Below, piece after piece: positions 47,561 through 59,566 of a DNA stretch of 64,000 nucleotides (position 1 is its first letter; every line of letters starts with the position of its first letter). The DNA is from Pseudocercospora fijiensis CIRAD86 (lineage: Eukaryota > Ascomycota > Dothideomycetes > Mycosphaerellales > Mycosphaerellaceae). Location: NCBI RefSeq assembly GCF_000340215.1, contig NW_006921546.1, forward strand, positions 62,001 to 126,000. The letters are read 5' to 3'. A program made the translations under genes and the position numbers. The notes below the pieces were generated by a model that was given only the letters and a program-made list of their open reading frames with translations, had not been told where the DNA came from and did no database searches.

Positions 47561-48345
47561 AAATAAAAGAAAGCAATGGCCTTTTCTAATAGAGTTCTAG
47601 TTAGTACTATAGCATTTGTTATCTATAGACAGTACTTATAATAGATATTATAAACGTATTTCTTTTATAGCCTATACAAATAAATCTTAAAGAAGATGTT
47701 TTATATATATCTTTATAGTAGATTCTACTATTCTCTAGGCACTATAGTATAGCAACAAAGGATATATACAAACAGCGTTATTAAGTTTTAGAACTAGAGT
47801 TTTTTTAGCTCTCTAGAGATAGTAGAAACCCTATAGAATTCAATACCCTTCCACTACTTCTCGATATATATTTAGAAGGTTTTAGTCTATTAATATCTTT
47901 GTATTGTTTAGAATTATTAAGATAGTATTAGATAATTACCTTTTTCTGTTTAATAGAGTATAGAGTACTTATATTTAGGAATTTTAGGACTGCTATTTAG
48001 CGAGTATACGCTATCTATTCTATCTATAGTTTAGAGTATATACTAAAAAGTTAAGTAGCTTAGATCTCTTAGTTTAGGGATTTCTAAGTCTTCTACTATA
48101 TATTCTTAAGGTATTTCTTGTAAATTAGTTACTAAGCCGCTACCTAGTATCCGCTATTTGTTCTTTTAGGAAGTTAGGATATATCTAAAATCTATTCCCT
48201 TCCTTAGAGTTTGCTCTTATTAATAGTATGTCGGGTCTTTATATATAATAGAAGGGTTTCGTAACTTAGTAAGTGTAACGCTCTAGGCTAGAATAGGAAG
48301 CTAAGAAGGCCTAATCTAGTAGTAGACTATATAGTATACGCGCTA
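47561..48345. other. No supported gene
   Basis: AT-rich sequence with more CpA/TpG than average and no continuous frame. It may be degraded continuation of the tandem repeat or an unrecognised element. Confidence 0.35.
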
Positions 48346-48387
48346 GGTTAACGAGTGCGCTCTAGAGCTAGAGCGTACCTATTAACC
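48346..48387. repeat. Imperfect 18-bp inverted repeat
   Basis: ggttaacgagtgcgctct is followed a few bases later by agagcgtacctattaacc, its imperfect reverse complement (four mismatches). It could be a hairpin or an element end. Confidence 0.5.
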
Positions 48388-48806
48388 GCTCGAATAAGAT
48401 GCTAAGCAAGTAAATAAGGTATAGCCTAATAGAACTAGCCGCTAGCTTCAATCTCGCGCTTTCTACGTAGTACGCGTATTGCTTTATAGTATAGTATAGA
48501 TAGTATTTTCTCGCCGATATAATAGCTTTAATATCGTTTTATTAAGGCTTCTAGCCGATTAATAACAGTCGCTCTTAATTAGTCGATATAGTAGCTCTTC
48601 TATAGTTACCGACGGCCTCTTCGGCGCTAGGGTTTAACGATATTCGCGCTTAATCTCTATAACCCTGCTTTGTTAATTACTTTGTATTTAATAATAGTAT
48701 ATCGCTACCTATATAAGAGCCCTTATAAAGGCCTATTCCTTCTCGAGAACGTACCGAGATACCGGATGCTATTATATAGCATTTAGCTTACCTCGGCGGC
48801 TAACAA

Positions 48807-49990
48807 ATGCCGCCTCCGAAGAAGCCTATACGTAAGAGCTAGTCCGTACGAGAATCTAGAGTATTAAGTAAACGAGCCGCGTTAGTTAGCGCGGCTCTTA
48901 GATAGACGGAAGTAGAAGCTAAAGACGATAATATAACGCAGGTTAATTAGCGAGGCATAACCTATAGTAAACAAGTTATACTAAGCAAGATAGTAAGCAA
49001 GAATATTAAGAAATAGGGCAAGGAGGGTTTCTAGCGAGATATAGGGTATAACTTTATAATAGAGACTCGTCGCCGCTACGGTACTATTAAGAAGCCGTAG
49101 GACCGTATAGTTGCTATCTATCTACGGTAGAGTAACCCTACGTAGGGCGGCACTTATATAGACTCTAGTACTAAATTTAACGACGAGTTTAATACCCGTA
49201 TAAAGACTATTCTTAAAGCGATAAAGGAATACGAGAAGAAGGGTAAAGATAAGGTAGATAAGTAGGCAAAGAAGGATAATAGAGCTATAGAGGCATAGCG
49301 TAGAAGACGTAACTTATCGAGACCTAAGAAGAATAAGAAGCGAGGCCGTAGTAAGCGATAAGCGATACCTAATCTAGAGATTAAGGGCGAGTACGGTAGC
49401 GGTAGCGATAGTAGCGATAGTAAAGCTTATAAAGAAAGCGTAGAAGAAGAATATAGTAAAGATAAAGATAGGAATAAGGACGACCTACCTAAGAGCGTAT
49501 ACCCTAAAGTAGAGCTCGAAGAATAATCTACTTAGCTTCTAACTTCGGCTCCGAGTTCGCTAATACCCTCCGGTACGCTAATCGTACCTATCTCGCTAGG
49601 GAAACGTCCTCCGAAGAAGGGTAAGAACTATACTAAAATAGCGGTAGCGAAGCGTAAGAGAGAGAAGAAGGCCTCGAGCGCTAAAGAGACCTTAGCGAAG
49701 ATCTAGGCGGAAGGAATTAGCGGTAGGAAGCGGAAAGCGGAAGCTACGCTAGATAGTAAGGTTAAGCTAGAAGTTAAGCGTTTAAAGGAGGACATTAGCG
49801 GCATTAAGAGCTTACTAGAGACACTAATAGGACGCCTGCCTATACAGAATGTTAGTAATCCTATCTAGAGTAATCTAGGTCCTACTATAGTAGATAGGGG
49901 TACGTCTCTATAGTAAGAGATAGGCTTTAATAGCGAGGAAATAGGTAAATTTAATACTAATCCGGAGTGCTATTTAGAGTAACTTTATTA
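48807..49990 (+). pseudogene. Lys/Arg-rich protein relic with intact ATG
   Basis: An ATG at 48807 starts MPPPKKPIRKSQSVRESRVL. The frame then continues for about 390 codons with only RIP-type stops. Segments include IVAIYLRQSNPTQGGTYIDS, AIKEYEKKGKDKVDKQAKKD, RRNLSRPKKNKKRGRSKRQA, an acidic stretch (GSGSDSSDSKAYKESVEEEY) and a coiled coil (KLEVKRLKEDISGIKSLLE). The alternating basic and acidic low complexity suggests a nuclear, possibly nucleic-acid-binding protein. No fold is recognised. It may be a second gene of a DNA transposon or a retroelement gag. Beyond 49990 to 50690 there are only short open patches. Confidence 0.5.
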
Positions 49991-50689
49991 GATATATTAT
50001 CGCACTATATTAACCTCCTATATCGACTAACCTTATATACTACTTCGTAAAGGTATCGCTAATATTCTCGAAGACAAACTCGTATATACGAGTCGTCCGT
50101 TTAAACGAATATCTATAGGCTTATAATATAGCTATTTCTATCGTTTACGCCTACTAAGCGCGATAAATACTATAGCGAGTATCTATACTAATTCTACCTC
50201 TTCGTCGGCTTCTATAGCGGCGGCGGCAGTAGCACTTAGTACTTTAGTATAGGCTTCGCGATAACGCGCCCGAGAACGCGATATATATATAAGAACCTAT
50301 ATATACGAAAGAGACGGAAATATATACTATACTAGGCTCTATCTAGCTATCTTAGTACCCTAATTAAGCCTAGAGCGCTCGTACTATACGTCGTAGAAAT
50401 AGGCTCTCCGAGTTGCGAAACCCTTCTAATCTCCCTTCGAATAGAATTAGTAGATACTATAGGAACGAGAAACTAACGTTTTTGCCGCTTCTAACGAAGT
50501 CTACTATTCGTATTTCTAATAAAAATACCTATATCTTCTAAAATATAATAACTTAATAAAGAATACGGCCCCTTTTATCTTAGTATAGCTTAAAACGAGC
50601 TAAAAGCCGACTCTAATTAGTCGCCGGCGAGGAACTTTTAAATTTCTCGGTTCGTAAGCAGTTTGAAGGGCGTAGGAGTTATAGTATAT

Positions 50690-50874
50690 ATTATAACGCT
50701 TAGCCGCTACAATAGTAGTATTTCCGATACTGTCTCTATCGTTTACGCCTAATTTAGCGGTACTTTTTACTCGAGGCGGTATCGTTTACGCCTAATCTAG
50801 CGGTATTTACTCGAAGCGCTATACTCGAAAGGCTTATCCTACGCCTTCTAGATAGTACTACTCGCTATAGGGTA
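50690..50874. repeat. Minisatellite array, segment 1
   Basis: Contains tcgtttacgcctaatctagc twice and the words gatagtactactcgctata and ggcttatcctacgc. The same words recur at 54951-55299, 58660-59566 and 62322-64000. Confidence 0.7.
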
Positions 50875-51099
50875 TAAGTATATTAACCTATATAAGGGTA
50901 TAGATCGCGCCGCTACGGCGGCTAGGTTTGCAAGGCCGCTTAACTACTTCTATAGTTGTTTACAGGCTATATATAGACCGCTAAGCTGTCGTTATTAGAG
51001 CTAATTTAAATCCTTATAATCGCATAGTATAGGCCTATAAATAAGGAGTCGAGAATGAAGCTAAACTAGACCTTATTTAGAGGCTATTTCTACCTCTTA

Positions 51100-54000
51100 T
51101 TTATCGACCTATTCTATCTCTTCCTCGCGGTTACGTGTCGCGCTTGTTTCGACCTTACTATCGCTAAATTCTACGCTCTTTACGATATATAAGAAACACC
51201 TGCCTCCTAAGGATATAGAAGCGTTGCTTGCTAAGCTAGAGGTAGAGCGGCCGGTACGTATATAAGGTCGGTAAGGTCGAGAATAGCGCTAAATTAGTGT
51301 ATAGTTTAAGAGCCTATTTCTACTAAATATATATAACCGAAGGCGCCTGTTCTTCTACCCTCTTATAACCGAGTTTAGTAGTGTTTAGGCGTGCGAGGGT
51401 CTACGGATAGAAGGCTTCGAATACGACGAATACCGCTATTTCGTAACTAATGTATAGTATTATAAGAATCGACCGAATAAGCTATTAAAGGACTCGCAAG
51501 GTCGGTTATATCGCCGACTCGGCTTCGAGTGTCGTATCTATAAGCGCTATATAGACTATAATCGCGTAGATAGTAGAGAGGTTGTTTTTAAGCGTAGAAG
51601 GCCTTAGCGATAGTGCGTAGCGCGTACGATGTATATATACGACTATTGCGCGAAGTTAGTAATTATTAAGGTCTACGAGAAGCGACTAAATCGCGAAATA
51701 GGCGAGTTTCTCGATAACTGCGTACCGGCCGAGCTACCTTCGACTCTAAGTACGAATTTAACGGTTATAAGGCTAGTCTACGTAGTGTTAAAGCCGCTTA
51801 CTAACCGCTACTCGTATAGTCTCGAATTCGTCGATTCTTTATAAACTAACGATAGCGTAAAGGCGGTATAGAAGGACCTAATCGCTTCTCGAGGTAGCTT
51901 AACGTTAGTCGCTTAGTTAGTTAAAGAAATGCGAAGGCCTAAACAGAGGCAAATTTAGCATAATGCTAGTACGGTTAGTATTACTCGAGACCGCGTTTCT
52001 AGCGCTAATCGAGAAGGTTTAAAGCGACTAAGTAACAAGCGAAGACAAGGTACTAAACTAGCTATCGAGGAGCAGTTATAGTAGGCTTATAAGTACTTGT
52101 CTACGAAATTCAGTAGTAGAAGTAGCTTTATAGAGATAATTGAATCTCGTAGAAGCGATAGACTCGTCTATAGAGGCCTAATTTAGGCGGCAAACTAGCA
52201 ACTTCGAGCCCTTCGCAACTATAGGTCCTTATTCTTACTAGATTCTATACACCTTACTAATAGGCTTAAATGGCCTCTCTTAACTATATACGTCCGTAAT
52301 AACTACCTAGAGTAGCTTCTAGCGGCTCACTTCCTTATAGATTGCGAGCAAGTATACCTAATTAAGAAGGCAATCTCGAGCCTTCGAGAAATAGCTAAAT
52401 TGGACTACAAACACTAGATAACCGGTTTTAATAGCTATAGGAAGTACTTCTTCTTTAACTAGGCCAACCGCTGTTCTTCTAAAGCTAAAGACTAAGACGA
52501 CTTTAACTATACTAAGCAATCTTCCTAGATACTACTATAGTTAATAACTAACGACTTAGCAAGTAAATAGCTCGGAGTTAGTTACGGTCTTAGAGATTGT
52601 AGTATTATTTAACGCCTCTACTAACGGCACCTTATTAAGACCCTCGAGAAGCACTTTAAGCGCTTTCTACCTGTTTTAAAGGCAATAAGCAAGGCTCTGT
52701 TTATCGCTCGAGACTAAGAAGAATACTAATACTTTATTGACTAAGCAATAGCCGCCTTTAAGACCTATAATACGGCTAAATCGAGTAAAGAATTAGCCTA
52801 TTTAAAGGCCAATTAGAAGGCCTCCGATAGCGATCGCTAGGCGACTTAGGCAAGGCTCGGAGACCCAATTTTAATAGCCGTTCGTACTACTAGTCTATTA
52901 GAGGGCTATTATATACACTTAAAGCACCGAGACAAGCGTTAGATACGCAAATAGAGCTTGCGAGGTGCGTATTGGTCCCCTTCTTCTATTGCTATCGGAA
53001 TTCTATAAGAATAGAGTCCTACTACATTCCTTAGAACGGGCGGATTCCTTAGAATAGGCTAGCTTTTAGCCTTTAGTATTATTCTCAGACTTCTACGGCT
53101 TCTTGTCTCTTCTATATAACAATAACTAACTATTCTAGGTACCGTCCTATACCTCGTTTAGCTTAATAACTATATCCGCGAGCGCGTCCGTTAAAATAGC
53201 GTTGTCGATAAGAATAGCTAGCTTCTAATATAGCGTTAAGAGAAGACTTCTAAATTTCGACGGTTACCTCTTTCTATATAGAAGAAAATAGCAGATAAGC
53301 TTATATAGTGCTACAAGGATATAGACAATAACAAGCCTACTTAGCGAATAGCTCTACCGGCTACGGACGATAATATATACACTAAGTGCTTCTGTTACTT
53401 CTAGCATAGCTATTACCTTCCTTGTAAGCATATTTAGCGCTTTTATAAGGAAGCAATTAGTCGCCTTACACTATACCGTTGTAGCCTCTATATTAGTCGC
53501 TTCTAAGGTCTAAATAGCAACCTTGTCTACTCCGACTAGCTTAACACAAAGCTTATTATTAAAGACGAGCAGTTAGTATAGGTCTTCTACGTTAACAAGG
53601 TACTAGGAGTGTCTCGGAAGCGCTAGGTAAAGGAATACTTCTATTCTATATAAGAAGCAGTCTTATAGGCCTTCTTCCGGTTCTACGACTCGCAGGCTTC
53701 TAACCTTACCGACGGTTAGCAATATAAGGCCCTTCTATAGTAGGTTACTAACTTTGTAGTACTTAGCTACAACTCGCGAGTCGCTTAGATAGACTAGTAG
53801 TTTAAGAATAGTACTCCGTAGGCTGAATTAATACCTCGTCGTGCTACAAAGTAGCGAGTTATTAACGATAAGCCGTTACGGCAACTAGTCTTCTATATAG
53901 CTCTAGCTCTATTGCTACTGCTACTAGCACCTATCGCTTCTATAACTAACCTTCTATATCGGCCTCGCCTTATTGTCGAAGGCTACGCTCTACTAGTCTA

Positions 54001-54735
54001 TAGTCTACCTAATAGCAACGGCGTTATTGCTTAGGCTAAAGATAAAGACGCACTATACGAGGTTAATAAGGACCTATTTAATAGCCTCTTAGATATAGAC
54101 CTTCTTCTACAATTAACGCTAATTAGTCGATTACCGCTATCTTTGCTAAAGGACGCTAGTAAAAGTGATTAATACGATAACGACGAGGCATTAAGGCATT
54201 AATAGCCGTTGCTATCGTCCTTACTAGATAATTTGCCCTTACTAAGTAAGCTATTTCTACCTTCTATAGTAGAGCTACCTTCTATAGTAGAGCTACCTTC
54301 TATAGTAGAGCTACCTTCTATAGTAGAGCTACCTTCTATAGTAGAGCTACCTTCTATAGCAGAGCTACCTTCTATAGTAGAGCTACCTTCTATAGCAGAG
54401 CTATCTTCTATAGTAGAGCTACCTTCTATAGCAGAGCTACCTTCTATAGTACTATCTATAGCTCTATATTCTTTACCTATATAGTCGCCTAGTAAGGATA
54501 CTTCAATTGATCTACTATAGCTATTAGGTAGCTCTTATAAACCTCGTCGTTAGAAGCCTTTAATTAGTAAGCCTATAACACCTTCGAAACGCGCTCGTAG
54601 AAGGTTATACGTAGGTACACTACCTAAACCGCACCGGATAGATCAATCCTCTCGTACGCTATCTCCTATACTAATTAGACTACTAAAACGACGGATCTAA
54701 GGAGAGGTTGTCGCTTCTAAGCGGTAGAAGTGGTA
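51100..54735 (+). pseudogene. MULE 1 transposase relic with SWIM zinc finger
   Basis: One frame (frame 2) stays readable for about 1200 codons without a detectable frameshift, and all stops are Gln/Trp-type. The N-terminal region has basic DNA-binding-like text (RLGFECRIYKRYIDYNR). The MULE catalytic block is at 52232-52340 (LLDSIHLTNRLKWPLLTIYV, then AAHFLIDCE). A post-catalytic VRTTSLLEGYYIHLKH lies near 52890. A SWIM zinc finger is intact at 53384-53431, with Cys at 53387, 53393 and 53423 and His at 53429 (KCFCYF, then LPCKH). The C-terminus contains an 18-bp coding repeat (54257-54448) and basic clusters. Mutator transposases are usually 700-1000 residues, so this one is long. Confidence 0.85.
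54257..54448 (+). repeat. 18-bp in-frame coding repeat (LPSIVE)n
   Basis: Ten and a half tandem copies of ctaccttctatagtagag encode LPSIVE or LPSIAE within MULE 1. Unit variants are gta/gca (Val/Ala) and one cct/tct-type change (LSSIVE). Ala (GCA) units could be the older form and Val may be drift. All copies remain in frame. Confidence 0.95.
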
Positions 54736-54950
54736 GTGCTAAGGTGTAGGCGTAGACTTAGTCGTTTTCGAGCGATTACGGCTATTCGGAACGGTAGAAA
54801 TCCGAGGTAATTAGGTTGCACAAGGGGTGTTTGCAATACCCCGATTTGTACACTAATTTCGGTAGTTTTAGGGCACTCTATAGGGGCATATAGAACCTAC
54901 AGGGTATGCTAGAGCTACCTCGAATTTACTTTGTAGGTTGATATACTTAG

Positions 54951-55299
54951 ATCTTATATAAGCGTTTTGAATATTACTATATACTATAAGCGTTTTTATT
55001 AGTATTTACTATAAGCGTTCTAGATATAACTTACTATAGGTATTCTTAATAGTACTTACTATAGGTATTTTAGATAGTACTACTTCCTATAGGCGTTCTT
55101 AGTAGTACTTGCTATTAGCGTTCTAAATTAGACTTGCTATACGCGTTCCGGTTTATATAGAACTAACTATACTAAGCGTTTAAAACAAGGCTTATCCTAC
55201 GCGTTCCGGATAGTACTAACTCGCTATAGGTATTCTATAGATTACTCGCTATAGGCGTTTTATAGGGTACTCGTAGTAGGCCCTATATAGGTTACTCGC
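54951..55299. repeat. Minisatellite array, segment 2
   Basis: Repeats of the form cttgctataagcgttctaga and gatagtacttactatagg with a period of about 25-28 bp. MULE 2 interrupts the array at 55299/55300. Confidence 0.85.
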
Positions 55300-58200
55300 C
55301 TCGATACTAAACTAAGCCCTAGCTACCCGCCTTAGCCCTAGTATATCCCGAGGCTAGTACTATTATAGAATCGCCTCTATATAGAATTACGTACTCTTTC
55401 TACCTAATATAGGCTATTTCCGTTCTTAGTTAGTATTATTAATAGGCGCGTAGCGCGCTATATAGGAAGTCGTACCTCGAATTCTACCGTAGGCCTAAAA
55501 TTCGTATTTCTCCCCTCTTTTATAGTAGCTTTCCTAGTAAGTATTAAAAATAGCTAAATCTCTATTATACGAAGAGTTTCTCGATAATCTTATCGCCGGC
55601 GGCTAGAAGAAGGCGCGCTCTCGGCGGCGGACGATATTAAAGCTATTAAAGGTACTAAAGAAGGTATTAAAGGTATAGAGGGCACGCTATCGGCGGCGGC
55701 GGATATTAAGTTATAGAAAGAGGTAGAAATAGCAATAGACGGCGCGTAGTTAACGGTAGTAGATATTAAGTCGTAGGAAGAGGTAGAAATAGTAATAGAT
55801 AGCGCGCAATTAACGATAGTAGATATTAAGTCGTAGGAAGAGATCCGATTTATCTTAGAGATACGTATTCGAGGTTGCTATCGCTTACTTAGCCTACCTC
55901 GCGAGTGTGTCGCTTTGTCTAATAATAGGTTAGTATTGCTACGGCCTTAGAAATACCGATTTTTACTAATAGAGCGCCGCCGTAGACCTTTACTACGAGA
56001 GTTAATATTTAGGTCTTACTATACCCTTATCGAGTACGTCTATACCTTCGGAAAGTCGTCTAGATATAAGTTTAAGCCGTATAAGTCCTAGAAGAATAAT
56101 AATAAGGTTAAATATAGGCACCTCTTCGTATATAGTTGCTACGGTTTACTAGATAAGCGTACCTAGAAGGAATAGATAAAGCGGAAGTCGACTTCGAAGA
56201 AGATAGGGGATAGGTTCTATTCCTACGCCGTTGCTATCGATCTAGCGTAACTAGAAGGTAAATAGGTAACTAGCTATTCTTTAGAAGATAACTATTATTA
56301 TTATAACTACGAGAAGGACAATATCGTCGCCCTTACTATAGTATAGCGGAAGTTAAAGATAGCGGCTTTCCTCGAGTAGTTAGAAGGTTATTAGTAAGCG
56401 CGAATACTAACCTCGAAGATTATAGCCTATTTCTACGACTATAGTATTATCCTAAAGCCTAAGGATATATATAACGTTGCCTAGTCTCGTAATACTAATA
56501 CTTAATAAGAGATAAACTAGGCTTAGCGAATAGTTAAGTTATTAGACGAGAACGGCATCTTCTACGAGGTTAAAACTAGTCCGGAAAATAGGGCTATTCG
56601 TTCTATAACTACTCTCTACCTACGGTTACTAGAAGCCTTTAAGAATATATAATATATACTAATTATCGATACTACCTATTCTACTAATATCTGTAACCTC
56701 GAGCTAATAGATATCGTTACTACCGGCTTTATAAATTATACGATTAAGCTTAGTATTAGTCTTATACGTCCGAAGCTAGACAAAGCGGACTTCTTAAAGC
56801 TATTACGTCTACTACGGAAGGGCCTCGAGCAAGCCGGTTATCTACTGCCTCTTATTATTTGTACTAATCGTAAAGAAGCGCTTATACTAGCTATTAATAA
56901 TAAGTTTCCTAAGTCTAAGAATATCGTCTATAACTAGTATTTATAGTAAGATATACTAACTCAAGTCCGTAAAGAACGAGGCTAATTTAGACAAGTTAAA
57001 GCCGATAATAGAGGCTAGATAGACAGTCCTTAAACTACCCGCTTCTTAAAGCTCTTTATATATACTATTCGTAGTTAAACTAAGTAGCAGTTTAACGACA
57101 ACGCTCGGAAGTTAGATAACGGAGATCCTATATTTAAGGCATGCCTAGAAAAGAACTAATAGCGCTATAAGACACGCATTATTTACTACTAGACAAACGA
57201 GGCTCTATACTTCGGCTATAAGACTAGTTCTCGTATCGAGTCGGCCTATAGACGTATTTAATAATAGCTTAACTATAGCAGCCGCTACGATATCTTCTTA
57301 CTATTTAAGAGCCTGCTTAACTAGTAGTACGAAGGCTACGATCGTCGTCGTATTCGCCTTTATAAGAACCTAAAGAGGTATAATAAGGTACTAACTAGAC
57401 TACTCTAGTCTAGTATAGCTCGTATAATTAGTAATTATTAGTTACTAGAAGTAAAGGAGTAATATCTACGTATAGTCGACCTTCTATAGACTAAGACTAA
57501 CGATAATAGCAACGCGGTTAGGTACTCGGCCTATTCCTATAGCTCTCCTTACTATACCTATAGTAACTATACAAAATCGACCTACGGCTACCTTTATAGA
57601 TACGATATTATACGGCTTCTTAAGACAGGTAGCACTCGAGCTATACTATTACTATTATTCTTACTAGCTTATTAACTTCCGGAAAACGGCCTATTTACGA
57701 GAGCTAGAGGTAATCTATAGCAACCGCAATATATAGCTAGTAGGGCTACTTTATATAGCACTAAGGGTATAGTAACAGCTCGAGAATTAGACGATTTAAA
57801 CACTACTACTATTACTAAGAAGCAGAAGATAGTAACCGCTAGAATAGCTATCCTTAAGTTAGAACTAAGCGTATCTCTTATATAGCTTCGGACGACGGTT
57901 ACTAAGCACTATAAGTACGTAGAGAGCTAATACCGTACTTAATAATACCCTTACTAGAGGGCTAACCGTACGTATAGCTCTACCTACTATCTAAGCGGCT
58001 TTAAGTACTATAATCTACGAGTCGAGTCTTTACCTCTAGCCGCTCCGGAGCTACCTTCTAAGCTAGATCTATAGTCTACTTCGCCGAGAGATTAAGGACC
58101 TACGAGTACGTAAGAACTAACGTCTATAGGCGGAAGAAGAGCGAGCGAGGTAATAAGCTAACTATAGCCGCTAGTAGGCGGTATTATATAAACAATAACA

Positions 58201-58659
58201 ACGATAGGCTACTTAGTAATATTACTAGCAATAATAACAATAGTCGCTTATATAGCTAATAGGGCGGCAACTTTATTACTAAGTGCTATAGCAATAGTAC
58301 TATTAGTCTACTTAGTAGTAGTATTATATATAGTAAGTAGTAGGCTATTTAGTAAATAAGGGACTTATATAAGCTAGCATATATAGCATTACGTAGTTAT
58401 AAGACTATAGGTCGTAATACGCTTAGAGCTAAGTAGATAGCAAATGATAATACCTTAAATTTTGCTATACTACTAATTTGCTAGCAAACTTTAGCTTTAT
58501 AGCTACTAGTAGTAGTATAGTAGTAGTTGCCCGGCTAGCGGGGCCTACTGCGACGCGATTATTGCTTCTATACGCGATTTTATATAGAATAGCCGACCTC
58601 GTAATCTCGGGATATACTAGGGCTCGGGCAGGTAGCTAGGGCTCGGTTTAGTATCGAGG
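55300..58659 (+). mobile_element. MULE 2 with ~53-bp terminal inverted repeats
   Basis: The left end 55300-55352 (ctcgatactaaactaagccc, then ctagtatatcccgag) and the reverse complement of 58606-58659 (ctcgatactaaaccgagccc, then ctagtatatcccgag) match with few differences. Flanks are gttactcg on the left and ggtactcg on the right, an 8-9-bp target duplication with one mismatch, the size typical of MULEs. Both flanks are minisatellite array, so the element inserted into it. Length is 3.36 kb. Confidence 0.88.
55600..58190 (+). pseudogene. MULE 2 transposase relic
   Basis: Frame 1 runs from about 55600 to 58160 with RIP-type stops. Near the N-terminus a 60-bp coding repeat (55702-55842, two and a third copies) encodes DIKSQEEVEI-VIDSAQLTIV. 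A zinc-type DNA-binding region may lie at 55861-56160 (RPLLRELIFRSYYT, YRHLFVYSCYGLLDKR). The catalytic block is at 56653-56720 (YILIIDTTYSTNICNLELID, the D-T-T-Y-x-T-N form of MULE). Later text includes KADFLKLLRLLRKGLEQAGY and RIESAYRRIQQQLNY. No SWIM finger could be recognised. A long Arg/Tyr/Ser-rich tail ends near 58160. 58190-58605 is non-coding. Confidence 0.78.
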
Positions 58660-59566
58660 GGTACTCGCTATAAATAGTTCGATTGCTATTTAACTATAGG
58701 CGTTTTAGATAGTATTTGCTATAGGCGTTCTAGATAGTACTACTCGCTATTAGCCTTTTAAACGGTACTTAAAATAAGTATTTAGTTTTAGATTATACTT
58801 AGACTTACTTTATATATTCTGAATTAGACTTTATATACGCGTTTCGGATTAGACTTGCTATACGCGTTCCGGTTTATATCGGACTAACTATACTAAGCGT
58901 TTAAAACAAGGCTTGTCCTACGCGTCCCGGATAGTACTACTACTATAGGTATTCTATCGCGTACTCGCTATAGGCGCTTTATAAGGTACTCGTAGTAGGC
59001 GCTATATAGGGCACTCGCTATAAAGAGTTCGAATACTGTTTGCTATAGGCGTTTTAGATAGTATTTGCTATAAGCGTTCCGGATAGTACTACTCGCTATA
59101 AGCCTTCTAAATAGTACTTAATATAAGTATTTAGTCTCGGATAAGACTTAGACTTACTTTATATATTCCGGACAAGGCTTTCTATAAGCGTTTTAGTTTA
59201 GACTTGCTATACGCGTTCCGGTTTATATCGGACTAACTATACTAAGCGTCTAAAACAAGGCTTATCCTACGCGTTCCGAATAGTACTGCTCGCTATAGGT
59301 ATTCTATAGAGTACTCGCTATAGGCGTTTTATAGGATACTCGTAGTAGGTATTATATAGGAGACTCGATATAGGTAGTTCGAATACTATTTAATATAGGG
59401 GTTTTAGATAGTATTTGCTATAACCGTTCCGGCTAGTACTATTTGCTATAGATGTCTTAGAGAGTTGCCGCTATAAGCATTTCGAATATTACTACCCGCT
59501 ATTAGCGTTTTTAGTAGCATTTGCTATAAGCGTTTCGGATATAACTTGCTATAGGTATTCTAAATA
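58660..59566. repeat. Minisatellite array, segment 3
   Basis: Repeats of gatagtatttgctataggcg, ataagcgttccggatagtac and tactcgctataggtattc at about 25-28 bp. A longer block of about 360 bp (from ctataggcgttttagatagt to ggtactcgtagtaggcgct) occurs twice, at about 58685-59005 and 59042-59355, so a higher-order repeat is present. Confidence 0.85.

Larger units (their letters stand above)
50875..54950 (+). mobile_element. MULE 1 (Mutator-like element)
   Basis: The element lies between array segments. Short inverted ends are visible: taagtatattaacctat at 50875 and, on the other strand, taagtatatcaacctac ending near 54950. The transposase occupies most of it. Target duplications could not be confirmed. 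A short palindrome-like motif, aggggtgtttgcaatacccc, lies at 54814-54833 near the right end. Confidence 0.6.

Noticed and set aside
48290..48345. LTR start (tgtaacgctctagg) of a gypsy element
   Set aside because: No second copy of this sequence and no gypsy pol motif nearby.
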